From assembly GCF_000296465.1 (NCBI RefSeq), contig NZ_JH815205.1:263109-327108 (forward strand): a stretch of DNA of 64,000 nt. The letters are read 5' to 3'. The stretch is from Barnesiella intestinihominis YIT 11860. Its GTDB lineage: Bacteria; Bacteroidota; Bacteroidia; Bacteroidales; Barnesiellaceae. The translations under genes and the position numbers were made by a program. The notes beneath the pieces were generated by a model. The model ran no database searches. It was not told the origin of the DNA and saw only the letters and a program-made list of their open reading frames with translations. This document shows positions 11,010 through 20,144 of this stretch, piece by piece (positions within the stretch are counted from its first letter, which is position 1; each line of letters begins with the position of its first letter).

Positions 11010-11852
11010 GTGAAAAATTTATTGACCCGAACTTTAACCGGTATCCTTTTTATCGTTATCATCACAACGGCCGTTCTATCAGGAGCTTATACATTTCTCT
11101 TTATATTCGGTATCATCTCGCTCCTCGGATATATCGAATTTATAAACCTGACTCAATTTGGCAGAAAGTTCGATAAGATATTACTCATGCTCGACATGGC
11201 AGGAGCCTGTGCCCTATTTCTAGCTGTATTTTCTTTCTCTGGACAATTACCATATAACTTCCAAAAGGCTTCTATCCTCACTTACGTTATTTACCTCATC
11301 GCACGTCCAGTCACGCAACTCTATTCGACACCCGAAAAATCGCCCATAACCAGTTGGGCATATAGCATTTTAGGTCAAATTTATGTTGTACTGCCTTTGG
11401 CCCTATTAGGAGTTTGGGGATACAAAAGCGACTATCAACTATTCATGAATACCGAATATTTGCTGATGGCTCTTTTTGTATTCGTATGGACAAACGATAC
11501 CGGTGCGTATATCGTAGGTTGTACGTTAGGTAAACATCGACTGTTCGAGCGCATATCGCCAAAGAAGTCATGGGAAGGATTTTTCGGAGGTTTGGCATTC
11601 TGTATCATACTCGCTTCTTTGGCAAACTACATCATACCGGGTATGCTTTCGACAGCCCAATGGATAGGTATGGGAATCTTAACCTCCATATTTTCCACTT
11701 GGGGAGATTTATGCGAGTCCTTACTCAAACGTACGGCAGGAGTAAAAGATTCCGGGAAAATATTGCCGGGGCACGGAGGTATTCTCGATCGCTTCGACAG
11801 CGAATTGATAGCCTCGCCCGTTATATTCATATATCTGACTTTCGTTTTATAA
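11010..11852 (+). CDS. cdsA: phosphatidate cytidylyltransferase
   Basis: 280 aa from GTG at 11010. A TTG at 10980 would add ten residues, but a TATATTTG -7 box spans 10975-10982, so transcription should begin after it. CdsA makes CDP-diacylglycerol from phosphatidate and CTP in the inner membrane. There are about eight membrane helices. The signature near the C-terminus is present (KRTAGVKDSGKILPGHGGIL, then DRFDS). The gene stands between ftsH and purM and has its own likely promoter. Confidence 0.93.
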   Translation: MKNLLTRTLTGILFIVIITTAVLSGAYTFLFIFGIISLLGYIEFINLTQFGRKFDKILLMLDMAGACALFLAVFSFSGQLPYNFQKASILTYVIYLIARPVTQLYSTPEKSPITSWAYSILGQIYVVLPLALLGVWGYKSDYQLFMNTEYLLMALFVFVWTNDTGAYIVGCTLGKHRLFERISPKKSWEGFFGGLAFCIILASLANYIIPGMLSTAQWIGMGILTSIFSTWGDLCESLLKRTAGVKDSGKILPGHGGILDRFDSELIASPVIFIYLTFVL

Positions 11853-11913
11853 CCCCGATGCTTGCATCGACTTCTTTTTTACATTAAATTTGTAATTATT
11901 CAAATATCCGCCT

Positions 11914-13083
11914 ATGAACGACCAACGTTATAATCTGCGAGGCGTATCGGCTTCAAAAGAAGATGTACATAACGCCATAAAAAATATAGATAAAGGAATT
12001 TTCCCAAAAGCGTTTTGCAAAATTATACCCGACATACTCGGAGGAGACCCCGAATATTGCAACATCATGCACGCAGATGGAGCAGGGACCAAATCGTCAT
12101 TAGCTTACATGTATTGGAAGGAAACTGGCGACCTCGGTGTATGGAGAGGCATAGCGCAAGATGCCCTCATCATGAACATAGACGATCTGCTCTGCGTAGG
12201 CGCGACCGACAATATACTCGTGTCCTCGACGATCGGACGAAATAAACTATTGGTCCCCGGAGAAGTCATTTCGGCAATCATAAACGGGACAGAAGAACTC
12301 CTCGCCGAATTGCGGGACCTCGGAGTAAACGCATATAGCACCGGAGGTGAAACGGCCGATGTCGGAGATTTGGTTCGAACGATCATAGTCGATAGCACTG
12401 TCACTTGTCGCATGAAACGGAAAGATGTCATATCGAATGGCAATATCCGGCCGGGCGATGTCATAGTAGGATTATCGTCCTATGGACAAGCCTCGTATGA
12501 AAAAAGCTATAACGGAGGCATGGGCAGCAATGGTTTGACATCGGCACGACACGATGTATTCGGGAAATATCTCGCGACCAAATACCCCGAAAGCTATGAC
12601 AATGCAGTTCCTGACGAATTGGTATACTCAGGGACATTGAAACTTACAGACAAAATAGCCGAATTAGGAATAGATGCCGGTAAACTGGTATTGTCACCTA
12701 CACGAACATACGCCCCTGTCATAAAAAAATTGCTCGACGAGATGCGGTCGCAGATACACGGTATGGTACACTGTTCGGGTGGAGCTCAAACCAAAATCAT
12801 GCATTTCGTAGAGAAGATGAGAGTTATCAAGAACAACCTCTTTCCGGTTCCGCCTTTGTTCAATATCATACAGGAACAATCGGGAACCGACTGGCATGAA
12901 ATGTACAAAGTATTCAACATGGGGCATCGCATGGAAATCTATGTAGACTCATCGAATGCTCAAAAAGTTATCGAGATCAGTCATTCATTCGGTATCGACG
13001 CTCAAATTGTAGGATATACCGAAGCGTCCGATCGCAACGAGCTAATCATCGAATCGGACAAAGGACGATTTGAATATAGATAA
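11914..13083 (+). CDS. purM: phosphoribosylformylglycinamidine cyclo-ligase (AIR synthase), Bacteroidota type
   Basis: 389 aa. PurM converts FGAM and ATP to aminoimidazole ribonucleotide, step five of purine synthesis. Signatures are the start YNLRGVSASKEDVHNAI, HADGAGTKS, the DDLLCVGA segment, STGGETADVGD and the C-terminal FNMGHRMEIY. It is longer than the ~345 aa E. coli enzyme, as is usual in Bacteroidota, where this divergent form is common. It begins 61 nt after cdsA and is followed 30 nt later by udk. Confidence 0.9.
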   Translation: MNDQRYNLRGVSASKEDVHNAIKNIDKGIFPKAFCKIIPDILGGDPEYCNIMHADGAGTKSSLAYMYWKETGDLGVWRGIAQDALIMNIDDLLCVGATDNILVSSTIGRNKLLVPGEVISAIINGTEELLAELRDLGVNAYSTGGETADVGDLVRTIIVDSTVTCRMKRKDVISNGNIRPGDVIVGLSSYGQASYEKSYNGGMGSNGLTSARHDVFGKYLATKYPESYDNAVPDELVYSGTLKLTDKIAELGIDAGKLVLSPTRTYAPVIKKLLDEMRSQIHGMVHCSGGAQTKIMHFVEKMRVIKNNLFPVPPLFNIIQEQSGTDWHEMYKVFNMGHRMEIYVDSSNAQKVIEISHSFGIDAQIVGYTEASDRNELIIESDKGRFEYR

Positions 13084-13113
13084 ATTCCGTTTCACACTTT
13101 AACTAAAACAACT

Positions 13114-13725
13114 ATGTTAATTATAGGAATAGCCGGCGGAACCGGTTCGGGAAAAACCACCGTTGTACGAAAAATTATCGAAAGCCTACCCGCCGGACAA
13201 ACTGCCGTTATTCCACAAGATTCCTATTATTGGGATAGCAGTCATATACCCGTAGAAGAAAGACAAAATATCAATTTCGACGAACCGGCTGCCATCGACT
13301 TCAATTTACTGGTAAAACATTTGAAAGAACTGAAAGCGGGACACTCCATCGAACAGCCCATATATTCGTTCCTGACATGTACCCGCTCCAACGAGACAAT
13401 AACCGTCGAGCCCCGCGATATAGTCATCGTCGAAGGTATTCTTATTCTTTGCAATGAAGAACTCCGAAACATGATGGATATGAAAGTATTCGTCGATGCA
13501 GATGCCGACGACCGACTTATCAGAGTCATCAATCGGGATATTATCGAACGAGGACGTACGGTCGAAATGGTTATCGAACGCTACGAACGGGTTTTGAAAC
13601 CGATGCATCTGCAACATATCGAACCTACAAAACGATATGCCGACATCATTATCCCCCAAGGCGGACACAACTCGGTGGCCATAGAAATCATGACCAATTT
13701 TATTTCCCACAAACTTAAAGGTTAG
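13114..13725 (+). CDS. udk: uridine kinase
   Basis: 203 aa. It phosphorylates uridine or cytidine for pyrimidine salvage. The P-loop GGTGSGKTT is at residues 8-16, the nucleoside-binding region carries IPQDSYYWD and NFDEPAAIDF, and the lid has RVINRDIIERGR. It lies between purM and a lytic transglycosylase gene that starts 5 nt after its stop, consistent with one transcript. Confidence 0.95.
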   Translation: MLIIGIAGGTGSGKTTVVRKIIESLPAGQTAVIPQDSYYWDSSHIPVEERQNINFDEPAAIDFNLLVKHLKELKAGHSIEQPIYSFLTCTRSNETITVEPRDIVIVEGILILCNEELRNMMDMKVFVDADADDRLIRVINRDIIERGRTVEMVIERYERVLKPMHLQHIEPTKRYADIIIPQGGHNSVAIEIMTNFISHKLKG

Positions 13726-13730
13726 AAATC

Positions 13731-15125
13731 ATGCGGAGGGCAATATCCTATTGGATATATATACTCTTCGTGCTGATTTTCGTCTCGGCTTGTGGAGGAA
13801 ACAAACAGCACTCGTCGGAAAATGTCTTGAACGATTTCGATTCTATCTGCCAGCGTGGAGAATTACGTGTCTTGACATTGTATAGCTCCACGTCCTACTT
13901 TATTTATCGTGGAGAAGAAATGGGATACGAATACGAGCGTATCAAACAATTCGCAGATCACCACAACCTAAAAACGAAAGTCATCGTCGCCGACAACATC
14001 AAGCGCCTCACCGAAATGTTACAAAAAGGCGAGGGTGATATTATAGCTTATGAAATGCCCATTATCGGCGATGCCAAGAATGAATGGTTATATTGCGGAG
14101 CGGAAAACATCACTCACCAAGTGCTGATTCAACTTCGAAAACCTAAAAACGAAATGGTTAACGACGTTGTCGATTTAATCGGGAAAGATATTTATGTCGA
14201 AGCAGGATCTAAATACGAAGACCGAATCAAAAACCTCAACGATGAACTCGGCGGCGGGATACATATACATCATATCGACAAAGATACAGTCGTTACCGAG
14301 GAACTTATAGAAATGGTCTCTACGGGAGAGATACCTTACACTTTGGCCGATAATAACCTCGCGCAATTGAATCGTACCTACTATAACAACATAGACATTC
14401 ATCTGAAAGTCAGTTTCCCGCAAAGAGCTTCATGGGCGGTAAACAAACACTCCAAATCCCTCGCTCATGCTATAAACCAATGGGTAAAGGAAAACCACAA
14501 ATCAGACTCTTACCGAAGTATTTCCCGCCGATATTTCGAACTGAGTAAAACTTTACCGGCATCGGCCGTACTATCCATACCCAAAGGACAAATATCTATC
14601 TACGACCCTCTTTTTAAAAAATATGCCAAGCAAATAGATTGGGACTGGCGCATACTTGCCGCCCAAGCCTATAACGAATCCCATTTCGATACTTTGGCGG
14701 TATCATGGGCCGGAGCGAGAGGGCTTATGCAACTGATGCCTCGTACGGCTCAGGCATTCGGTGTTTCCATGAACGAAATAACCAATCCCGAAAAAAATAT
14801 CGGTGCGGCTGTAAAAAGTATCCAATCTCTCAATAAGAGTCTTGCTGATATCGAAGATAAAAATGAACGCATAAAATTTATATTGGCGGCTTACAATGGA
14901 GGGCTCGGACATATACTCGACGCTATGGCTCTCGCTAAGAAATATGGGAAAAATCCCCATGTATGGGATAAAAACGTGAGTGAATTCGTTTTACTTAAAA
15001 GCAACCCTGAATATTTCAATGACGAAGTTTGTAAATTTGGCTATTTCAAAGGCAGACAAACCGTAGCCTATGTCCATGAAGTTTTACGCTATTACAAAAT
15101 ATACCAAGAAAAAATTCCTTTATAA
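13731..15125 (+). CDS. MltF-like lytic murein transglycosylase lipoprotein
   Basis: 464 aa. A lipobox FVSAC puts the modified Cys at 21. Residues about 40-265 form a periplasmic solute-binding type 3 domain (VLTLYSSTSYFIYRGEEMGYEYE), and residues about 290-440 form an SLT domain with the catalytic Glu in AYNESHFD, then GARGLMQLMPRTA and AAYNGGLGH. This is the MltF order: a regulatory solute-binding module fused to a peptidoglycan-cleaving module. It cleaves the MurNAc-GlcNAc bond to 1,6-anhydroMurNAc. It follows udk closely. Confidence 0.92.
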   Translation: MRRAISYWIYILFVLIFVSACGGNKQHSSENVLNDFDSICQRGELRVLTLYSSTSYFIYRGEEMGYEYERIKQFADHHNLKTKVIVADNIKRLTEMLQKGEGDIIAYEMPIIGDAKNEWLYCGAENITHQVLIQLRKPKNEMVNDVVDLIGKDIYVEAGSKYEDRIKNLNDELGGGIHIHHIDKDTVVTEELIEMVSTGEIPYTLADNNLAQLNRTYYNNIDIHLKVSFPQRASWAVNKHSKSLAHAINQWVKENHKSDSYRSISRRYFELSKTLPASAVLSIPKGQISIYDPLFKKYAKQIDWDWRILAAQAYNESHFDTLAVSWAGARGLMQLMPRTAQAFGVSMNEITNPEKNIGAAVKSIQSLNKSLADIEDKNERIKFILAAYNGGLGHILDAMALAKKYGKNPHVWDKNVSEFVLLKSNPEYFNDEVCKFGYFKGRQTVAYVHEVLRYYKIYQEKIPL

Positions 15126-15269
15126 AAATCACATTCTCCAAAAAATTCGTATATTTGTATAAATAGAATACAAAAGTAAGCTATATCCCGACATAATCAA
15201 TAGGAACATTTGTTTTCATTCTTGTATTATTTTGTACATAAACATATTACTAACTTAAAAATTGAAGTT

Positions 15270-15818
15270 ATGAAAAAGAACAAATTAAACATGGTTGTTG
15301 CCATAGCGTTGTGTGTATCGCTGGGTCTTTCTTCTTGTATCGGATCATTTAAATTGACTAATAAAGTACTCGGCTGGAACGAAGGTGTAGGCAATAAATT
15401 CGTAAACGAACTTGTATTCATCGCATTCCACATTATCCCCGTATATGAATTGACAGTAGTTGCCGATATTCTTGTATTGAACTCCATCGAATTTTGGAGC
15501 GGTGAAAATCTTGTATCTCAATCGACAAAAGAAGTAAAAGGAGAAAATGGAGATACTTACTTAGTAACGACCGATGAAAACGGTTATACGATTACCAATC
15601 AAAAAGACAATACGACTATCGGGTTCGTGTTCGATAGCAATGACAACTCTTGGTCTGTTTCTGCCAATGGCGAAACGACGAAGTTTATGACATTCGTCGA
15701 TGACAATCATGTAAAAATGCCGGGAGTCGATGGAAACGACATGATCATAGAACTCTCGCAAGCGGGTGTAATGGCTTATCAAGAAGCTGCACAGCACTTT
15801 AATTTCGCCATGAAATAA
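15270..15818 (+). CDS. DUF3332 lipoprotein
   Basis: 182 aa from ATG at 15270; a longer upstream frame is not needed, since a TATATTTG box lies at 15150-15157. The signal peptide ends in LGLSSC (C23). The DUF3332 core is recognisable (LTNKVLGWNEGVGNKFVNEL, FIAFHIIPVYEL, VLNSIEFW). The function is unknown; members are small periplasmic lipoproteins common in Bacteroidota. A strong terminator follows at 15836-15877. Confidence 0.88.
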   Translation: MKKNKLNMVVAIALCVSLGLSSCIGSFKLTNKVLGWNEGVGNKFVNELVFIAFHIIPVYELTVVADILVLNSIEFWSGENLVSQSTKEVKGENGDTYLVTTDENGYTITNQKDNTTIGFVFDSNDNSWSVSANGETTKFMTFVDDNHVKMPGVDGNDMIIELSQAGVMAYQEAAQHFNFAMK

Positions 15819-15835
15819 TCATTAGACCATAACAC

Positions 15836-15877
15836 AAAAAAGAGGGAAGCCGATTAATCGGCTTCCCTCTTTTTTGT
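15836..15877. terminator. bidirectional terminator between DUF3332 gene and pepD
   Basis: AGAGGGAAGCCGATT and AATCGGCTTCCCTCT (15841-15870) form a perfect 15-bp palindrome, with an A-run before and T6 after. It can end transcription from both converging genes. Confidence 0.9.
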
Positions 15878-15928
15878 TCGAATAAATGGAGAGATATTTT
15901 TCAAAATTCCCGTCTCTCCCTCAACACG

Positions 15929-17386
15929 TTATTCCAACGCAACTTTTTCCAAAATCAAAACCAAATGGTTCCAAAATTTCTCTACCGCCGGAATATGCAT
16001 CTTCTCATCGGGCGAATGAACTCCCCGCAATGTAGGACCAAATGAAATCATATCGAGCTGAGGATATTTCGTTAAAAACAATCCACACTCCAATCCGGCA
16101 TGAATAGCCTTGATAGCAGGTGTCTGTTGGTATAATTCTTGATAAGCCTCGACTGCAATATCTTTAATGCGAGAGTGCATATTGGGTTTCCAGCCCGGAT
16201 ACCCGTCGCCATGAGAAGGTTCAGCTCCGGCCAAACGGAACAGACACTCAACTTGATAAGCGATATCGTATTTCTCCGACTCTACCGAACTGCGCTGACT
16301 GGTTGCCACGACAATCTTACCCGGCTCGGTCATTTTAACAGATGCCAAATTGGTCGAAGTCTCCACCAAGCCCTCTATATCATGACTCATGGCTATTACT
16401 CCGTGAGGAGCTGCATAAAGAGCGCTTATCAAAGCACGTGCAACTTTATCCTCTATCATAAATTCGGGAGTATCGGCAGTCACCATGTCCACAGTCACAT
16501 TGGGATCAACTCCGCTCAGTTCAGCAGCGACATCGGCAGCATAATGATTCAACTCGGCTCGAACAGCCTCTTTTTCCTCGGGGTTTACCGCGATAACAGC
16601 CATTGCCTCCCGCGGTATGGCATTGCGCAAATTACCACCGTCGATAGCACACAAATGCACTTCGTGACGTTGCATACACAACCATAAAAAACGAGCCAAC
16701 AATTTATTGGCGTTTCCTCGACCCAAATGAATATCCCCGCCGGAGTGGCCTCCCAAAAGATTCTTTACCTCGACACGTAAATAAAATTTACCGGCGGGTA
16801 ATGCTTCTTGCTTATATGTAAAAGCCGATGTCGTATCGATACCTCCGGCACAGCCGATAAAAATCTCGGCTTCATCTTCCGAATCGAGATTCAATAAATA
16901 TTTGCCATCGATCATTCCGGACTCTAATCCGAAAGCTCCTGTCAAGCCCGTCTCCTCATCGACCGTAAACAGAGCTTGTATCCGTCCGTGCTTCAACTCT
17001 TTATCGGCAAGAACAGCCATAGCTGCCGCCATACCTATACCGTTATCGGCCCCTAATGTCGTTCCGCGAGCCTTCACCCATTCTCCATCTATATACGTTT
17101 CGATAGGATCTCGCTCAAAATCATGCTTCACATCTCCGTTTTTCTCACACACCATATCCATGTGAGCTTGCAATATTACCGTAGGAGCTCCTTCACAACC
17201 CGGAGTAGCTTCTTTGGTAATAACTACATTCCCGGTTTTATCAACCTTTACTTCAAGGTTCTGCTCCTTAGCGAAGTTCAATAAAAACTCACGAATACGT
17301 TCCTCCTTTTTCGAAGGGCGGGGAACCCCGGTTATCGCATCAAAATAGTGCCAAATTGATGTCGGTTTCAGCTCTTTTATGTCCAT
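15929..17386 (-). CDS. pepD: cytosolic beta-alanyl/aminoacyl-histidine dipeptidase (M20C)
   Basis: 485 aa, the usual PepD length. It hydrolyses Xaa-His dipeptides such as carnosine with two metal ions. Metal-site motifs are AHMDMVCEKN (H75, D77), GADNGIGMA, DEETGLTGA and the second-half GGHSGGDIHLGRGNA. No signal peptide is seen. It has a long leader if transcribed from the repeat promoter at 17607-17680; a nearer minus-strand TATCTTTG box lies at 17537-17544. Confidence 0.95.
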   Translation of the reverse strand: MDIKELKPTSIWHYFDAITGVPRPSKKEERIREFLLNFAKEQNLEVKVDKTGNVVITKEATPGCEGAPTVILQAHMDMVCEKNGDVKHDFERDPIETYIDGEWVKARGTTLGADNGIGMAAAMAVLADKELKHGRIQALFTVDEETGLTGAFGLESGMIDGKYLLNLDSEDEAEIFIGCAGGIDTTSAFTYKQEALPAGKFYLRVEVKNLLGGHSGGDIHLGRGNANKLLARFLWLCMQRHEVHLCAIDGGNLRNAIPREAMAVIAVNPEEKEAVRAELNHYAADVAAELSGVDPNVTVDMVTADTPEFMIEDKVARALISALYAAPHGVIAMSHDIEGLVETSTNLASVKMTEPGKIVVATSQRSSVESEKYDIAYQVECLFRLAGAEPSHGDGYPGWKPNMHSRIKDIAVEAYQELYQQTPAIKAIHAGLECGLFLTKYPQLDMISFGPTLRGVHSPDEKMHIPAVEKFWNHLVLILEKVALE

Positions 17387-17523
17387 ACTTTTTATATTTT
17401 AGTTGCAATTTGATCACTGCTAAACTTTCTGCATTCGAAGAAATTTATGTTAAAATTCACTCTTTTGCCGATTCTGTCGGCAAAATATTTCCATTCTTCG
17501 ACCGAAATCACATTTTCCTTTCC

Positions 17524-17544
17524 TATCTTTGCAAAACAAAGATA
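17524..17544. promoter_or_regulatory. palindromic pair of opposed -7 boxes
   Basis: TATCTTTG (17524-17531, plus) and CAAAGATA (17537-17544, i.e. TATCTTTG on minus) flank a 5-nt centre CAAAA, a perfect dyad. Each half is a canonical -7 box, so one site could serve both directions. The -33 boxes are weak. The remainder of 17387-17523 shows nothing else. Confidence 0.5.
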
Positions 17545-17566
17545 ATGTAAAAGCACAATCAATGAG

Positions 17567-17596
17567 TTTGTTTTTGCTATATATTGCTTATCTTTG
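17567..17596 (+). promoter_or_regulatory. promoter toward the small membrane protein and ompH
   Basis: TTTG (17567-17570), 18 nt, TATCTTTG (17589-17596). It points to the gene at 17702, about 105 nt downstream. Confidence 0.55.
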
Positions 17597-17606
17597 TTTT
17601 ACTATA

Positions 17607-17680
17607 CAAATATAGTGAAAGGTAAGAGAAGGACAAAATGGACAAGTCCATTTTTCACTCCGAACCTCGGTCTATATTCG
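17607..17680 (-). promoter_or_regulatory. promoter repeat, single copy, upstream of pepD
   Basis: Minus strand: TTTG (17634-17637), 19 nt, TATATTTG (17607-17614), with TTACCTTTCAC abutting the -7 box. Overlapping the -33 box is a perfect dyad AAAATGGACAAGTCCATTTT (17635-17654). The far side reads TCACTCCGAACC...CTATATTC, as in the tandem copies at 21164-21361. Confidence 0.7.
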
Positions 17681-17701
17681 ATGAAATCAAATATAGTCAA
17701 A

Positions 17702-17884
17702 ATGTGGAATATTTTACTTTTTACCGTAGGGTTTGTTGCAGTGGCTGTCGTTCTTTTGGGAATAAGAGTTTTCTTCGTGAAAGGAGGTCGTTTCCCGAGT
17801 TCGCACATCAGCGACAACCGGCATTTACGAAATAAAGGAATCGTTTGTGCTGTATCGACCGATGCCCTAGAACGGAAAAAATGA
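17702..17884 (+). CDS. small conserved membrane protein
   Basis: 60 aa from ATG at 17702 (an in-frame ATG at 17681 would add seven). There is one membrane helix (about residues 3-24), then a basic conserved segment VFFVKGGRFPSSH-x3-NRHLRNKGI. I recall similar short proteins in many Bacteroidales with the pattern FxKxGRFPxxHxSxNxxLRxxGIxC. The function is unknown. It is 44 nt upstream of the OmpH-like gene on the same strand. Confidence 0.65.
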   Translation: MWNILLFTVGFVAVAVVLLGIRVFFVKGGRFPSSHISDNRHLRNKGIVCAVSTDALERKK

Positions 17885-17928
17885 TCTGGTAAACGCAATA
17901 TAAATTTTTAGACTGATAAATACGAATT

Positions 17929-18528
17929 ATGAAAACATTCACCCTTGCAATCCGGATTACAACTGTGGTTGCCCTTTCTTTATTGATGGTACAATGCGGC
18001 AATAAACAGGCTGCTCCAAACCAATCCGTAAGCGATGACACTACTATTTCTTCTTACGGAGGCAAACTGCCTATCGCCTATATTAATGTAGATTCTTTGC
18101 TTTCAAAATACAACTATGCCAAAGATCTAAATGAAAAGATGATCAACAAGCAAGAAAACGCAAGAGCATCCATCAACGAAAAAGCGAGACAATTGAAGAA
18201 AGAACAAGACGATTTTCAACGTAAATATCAAAATAACGCTTTCCTCTCTCCCGAAAGAGCCCAACAAGAATATCAACGATTGGAAAAAAAGGCTGCCGAC
18301 TTGCAAGAATATGCTCAAAGATTGGAAAACGAAAATATGCTGGAACAACAAAAAATGTTGATGCAAATGAACGACTCGATCAATCTCTTTATCAAAGAAT
18401 ATAATAAAGAAAAGAAATACGAGGCTATCTTCAATAATGCCAGCACGCTTTATATCAATCCTCAATATGACATAACCAACGAAGTGGTCGAACTATTGAA
18501 TAAGCGATATACTTCTGCAAAGAAATAA
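17929..18528 (+). CDS. OmpH/Skp-like coiled-coil lipoprotein
   Basis: 199 aa. The N-terminal hydrophobic segment ends near LLMVQC (C23). This is a plausible lipobox, though Gln before Cys is unusual. Residues about 45-195 match OmpH (IAYINVDSLLSKYNYAK), with a long Lys/Glu/Gln-rich coiled coil over about 65-150 and the C-terminal YINPQYDITNEVVELLN. Skp-family proteins are periplasmic chaperones for outer-membrane proteins. A terminator follows at 18554-18586. Confidence 0.88.
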   Translation: MKTFTLAIRITTVVALSLLMVQCGNKQAAPNQSVSDDTTISSYGGKLPIAYINVDSLLSKYNYAKDLNEKMINKQENARASINEKARQLKKEQDDFQRKYQNNAFLSPERAQQEYQRLEKKAADLQEYAQRLENENMLEQQKMLMQMNDSINLFIKEYNKEKKYEAIFNNASTLYINPQYDITNEVVELLNKRYTSAKK

Positions 18529-18553
18529 AAATTAGGAATTAATCTTTTTTTAC

Positions 18554-18586
18554 AAAACCTGTTACCGAAATGTAGCAGGTTTTATT
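18554..18586 (+). terminator. terminator after the OmpH-like gene
   Basis: AAAACCTGTTAC and GTAGCAGGTTTT form a stem with a 6-nt loop, ending in TTTTATT, between the OmpH and SGNH genes. Confidence 0.7.
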
Positions 18587-18597
18587 CATATTATAAA

Positions 18598-19428
18598 ATG
18601 AAAAACATCTTCCATCTCATTATTACAGCCGGATTAGTTTCCATGCTCCTTGTTTGTTGTCAACCCCTATACGGAAAACAAATGGTCGCCATCGGCAACA
18701 GCATCACAGCGCCCAAAGATTCATGGGCATGGATCACAGCCCAACATTTCGACATGGAACTAACCAACCTGGCCGTGTCGGGAGCCCAATGGACCGACTA
18801 TCAAGGGACAACTGTCGATACGAATCCGAAACCCGTATACGACGGTGTACACACAAATAATGTCATATCCAATCAAGTATATCGGTTTTTACAACTGATA
18901 ATACCCGAAGGTGAAATTATATCGGAAGCCGAAGGAGAAAAATTCCATACTTCCACCCCTGCTCCTTTGACCGGATTAAAAACTAAAAATTCTACATTCG
19001 ACCCGACTATTGTCATTATATCCTGCGGAACGAACGACAGTTCTAACGGAAAGCCTATCGGAGATCCATCGGAACTGGACAAGCCCTACCAAGAGGCAGA
19101 CAGAAAAACTTTATATGGAGCTATAAACTGGGCTGTCTCCATCATTCGTAAATACAGTCCCGATACCGAAATCGTATTGCTGACTCCGATCCAGCGTTCT
19201 TCTCATTCCCAAAAATTACCGATGTTTGTCGATGCTATCCTGCTTGCCGGAGAAAAACTGAACTGTCCGGCAATCAACATGTATGAAGAATCGGGTATTA
19301 CAGAAGCCGTTGAAGCCAAAGAGCATAAATATCTTTATGACGGACTGCATCCCAACGCTCTCGGACAACAATTAATGGGAGAAGTCGTTATCAAGCACTT
19401 GACAGAGTTATATGAAAATAAACAGTAA
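18598..19428 (+). CDS. SGNH/GDSL-family esterase or lipase
   Basis: 276 aa. The signal segment ends in LLVCC (C20/C21), possibly lipid-anchored. SGNH blocks are visible: block I AIGNSIT with the nucleophile Ser, a block III-like CGTND, and block V YDGLHPN with the catalytic Asp-His pair. The family deacylates sugars, lipids or peptidoglycan acetyls; the substrate is unknown. It converges with radC, whose stop is 12 nt away. Confidence 0.85.
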   Translation: MKNIFHLIITAGLVSMLLVCCQPLYGKQMVAIGNSITAPKDSWAWITAQHFDMELTNLAVSGAQWTDYQGTTVDTNPKPVYDGVHTNNVISNQVYRFLQLIIPEGEIISEAEGEKFHTSTPAPLTGLKTKNSTFDPTIVIISCGTNDSSNGKPIGDPSELDKPYQEADRKTLYGAINWAVSIIRKYSPDTEIVLLTPIQRSSHSQKLPMFVDAILLAGEKLNCPAINMYEESGITEAVEAKEHKYLYDGLHPNALGQQLMGEVVIKHLTELYENKQ

Positions 19429-19440
19429 ATAGGCACTACT

Positions 19441-20142
19441 TCATAAACGCCCTTCGTCGACATAACTGAAATAACCATCTTCACCGACAATGATGTGGTC
19501 AAGAACCGAAATATCGAATAAAGCGGCAGCCGACTTTATTTTTTCGGTTACTTTATCATCGGCTTGACTGGGATTAAGATTATTCGAAGGGTGATTATGA
19601 CACAAAATAACAGCCGATGCCAATTGCTGTAAAGCCGATCGCATAACTAATTTTACATCGACCACCGTCGCAGAAGTTCCCCCTTGACTAACTTTGATCG
19701 TATCTATCACCCGATTGGCCCGATTAAGCAGCAAGACCCAAAACTCTTCATGAGGCAAGTCTATCATCTGTCCCCTCAATAAATTATATACATCGGCACT
19801 GCCGCTTATCGAAGGTCGTCTGGGCAATTCTTCGTCGCGACGCCGCCGACCTATTTCAAGAGCAGCCATAATAGTAATAGCCTTAGCTTCTCCTATTCCC
19901 TTAAATGGCTTTACAAAATCGTCCATTCCGTATTTACCCAAGTTGTTCAAGCTGTTTCCAGCCGAATTGAGTATACGTTGGGAGAGTTCAACCGCTGTTT
20001 CATCGACATTGCCCGAACCTATCAAAATTGCTATAAGTTCGGCGTTACTCAACGCCCTGATACCGTGTAGCATCATCTTTTCACGAGGACGGTCCTCGAT
20101 TGCCCATTCGGTAATTTTCAGTTTCTCTCTTTTCTTGTCCAT
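19441..20142 (-). CDS. radC: RadC-family JAB1/MPN-domain protein
   Basis: 233 aa. The N-terminal helix-hairpin-helix-like region (about 1-95) is followed by the MPN+ metalloprotease-like domain (about 105-230) with the zinc motif CHNHPSNNLNPSQAD, followed by ISVLDHIIVGEDGYFSYVD. The biochemical role is not firmly known despite the DNA-repair name. It starts 2 nt after the glycosyltransferase stop, so the two are almost certainly cotranscribed from the promoter array at 21164-21361. Confidence 0.92.
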   Translation of the reverse strand: MDKKREKLKITEWAIEDRPREKMMLHGIRALSNAELIAILIGSGNVDETAVELSQRILNSAGNSLNNLGKYGMDDFVKPFKGIGEAKAITIMAALEIGRRRRDEELPRRPSISGSADVYNLLRGQMIDLPHEEFWVLLLNRANRVIDTIKVSQGGTSATVVDVKLVMRSALQQLASAVILCHNHPSNNLNPSQADDKVTEKIKSAAALFDISVLDHIIVGEDGYFSYVDEGRL

Positions 20143-20144
20143 TG

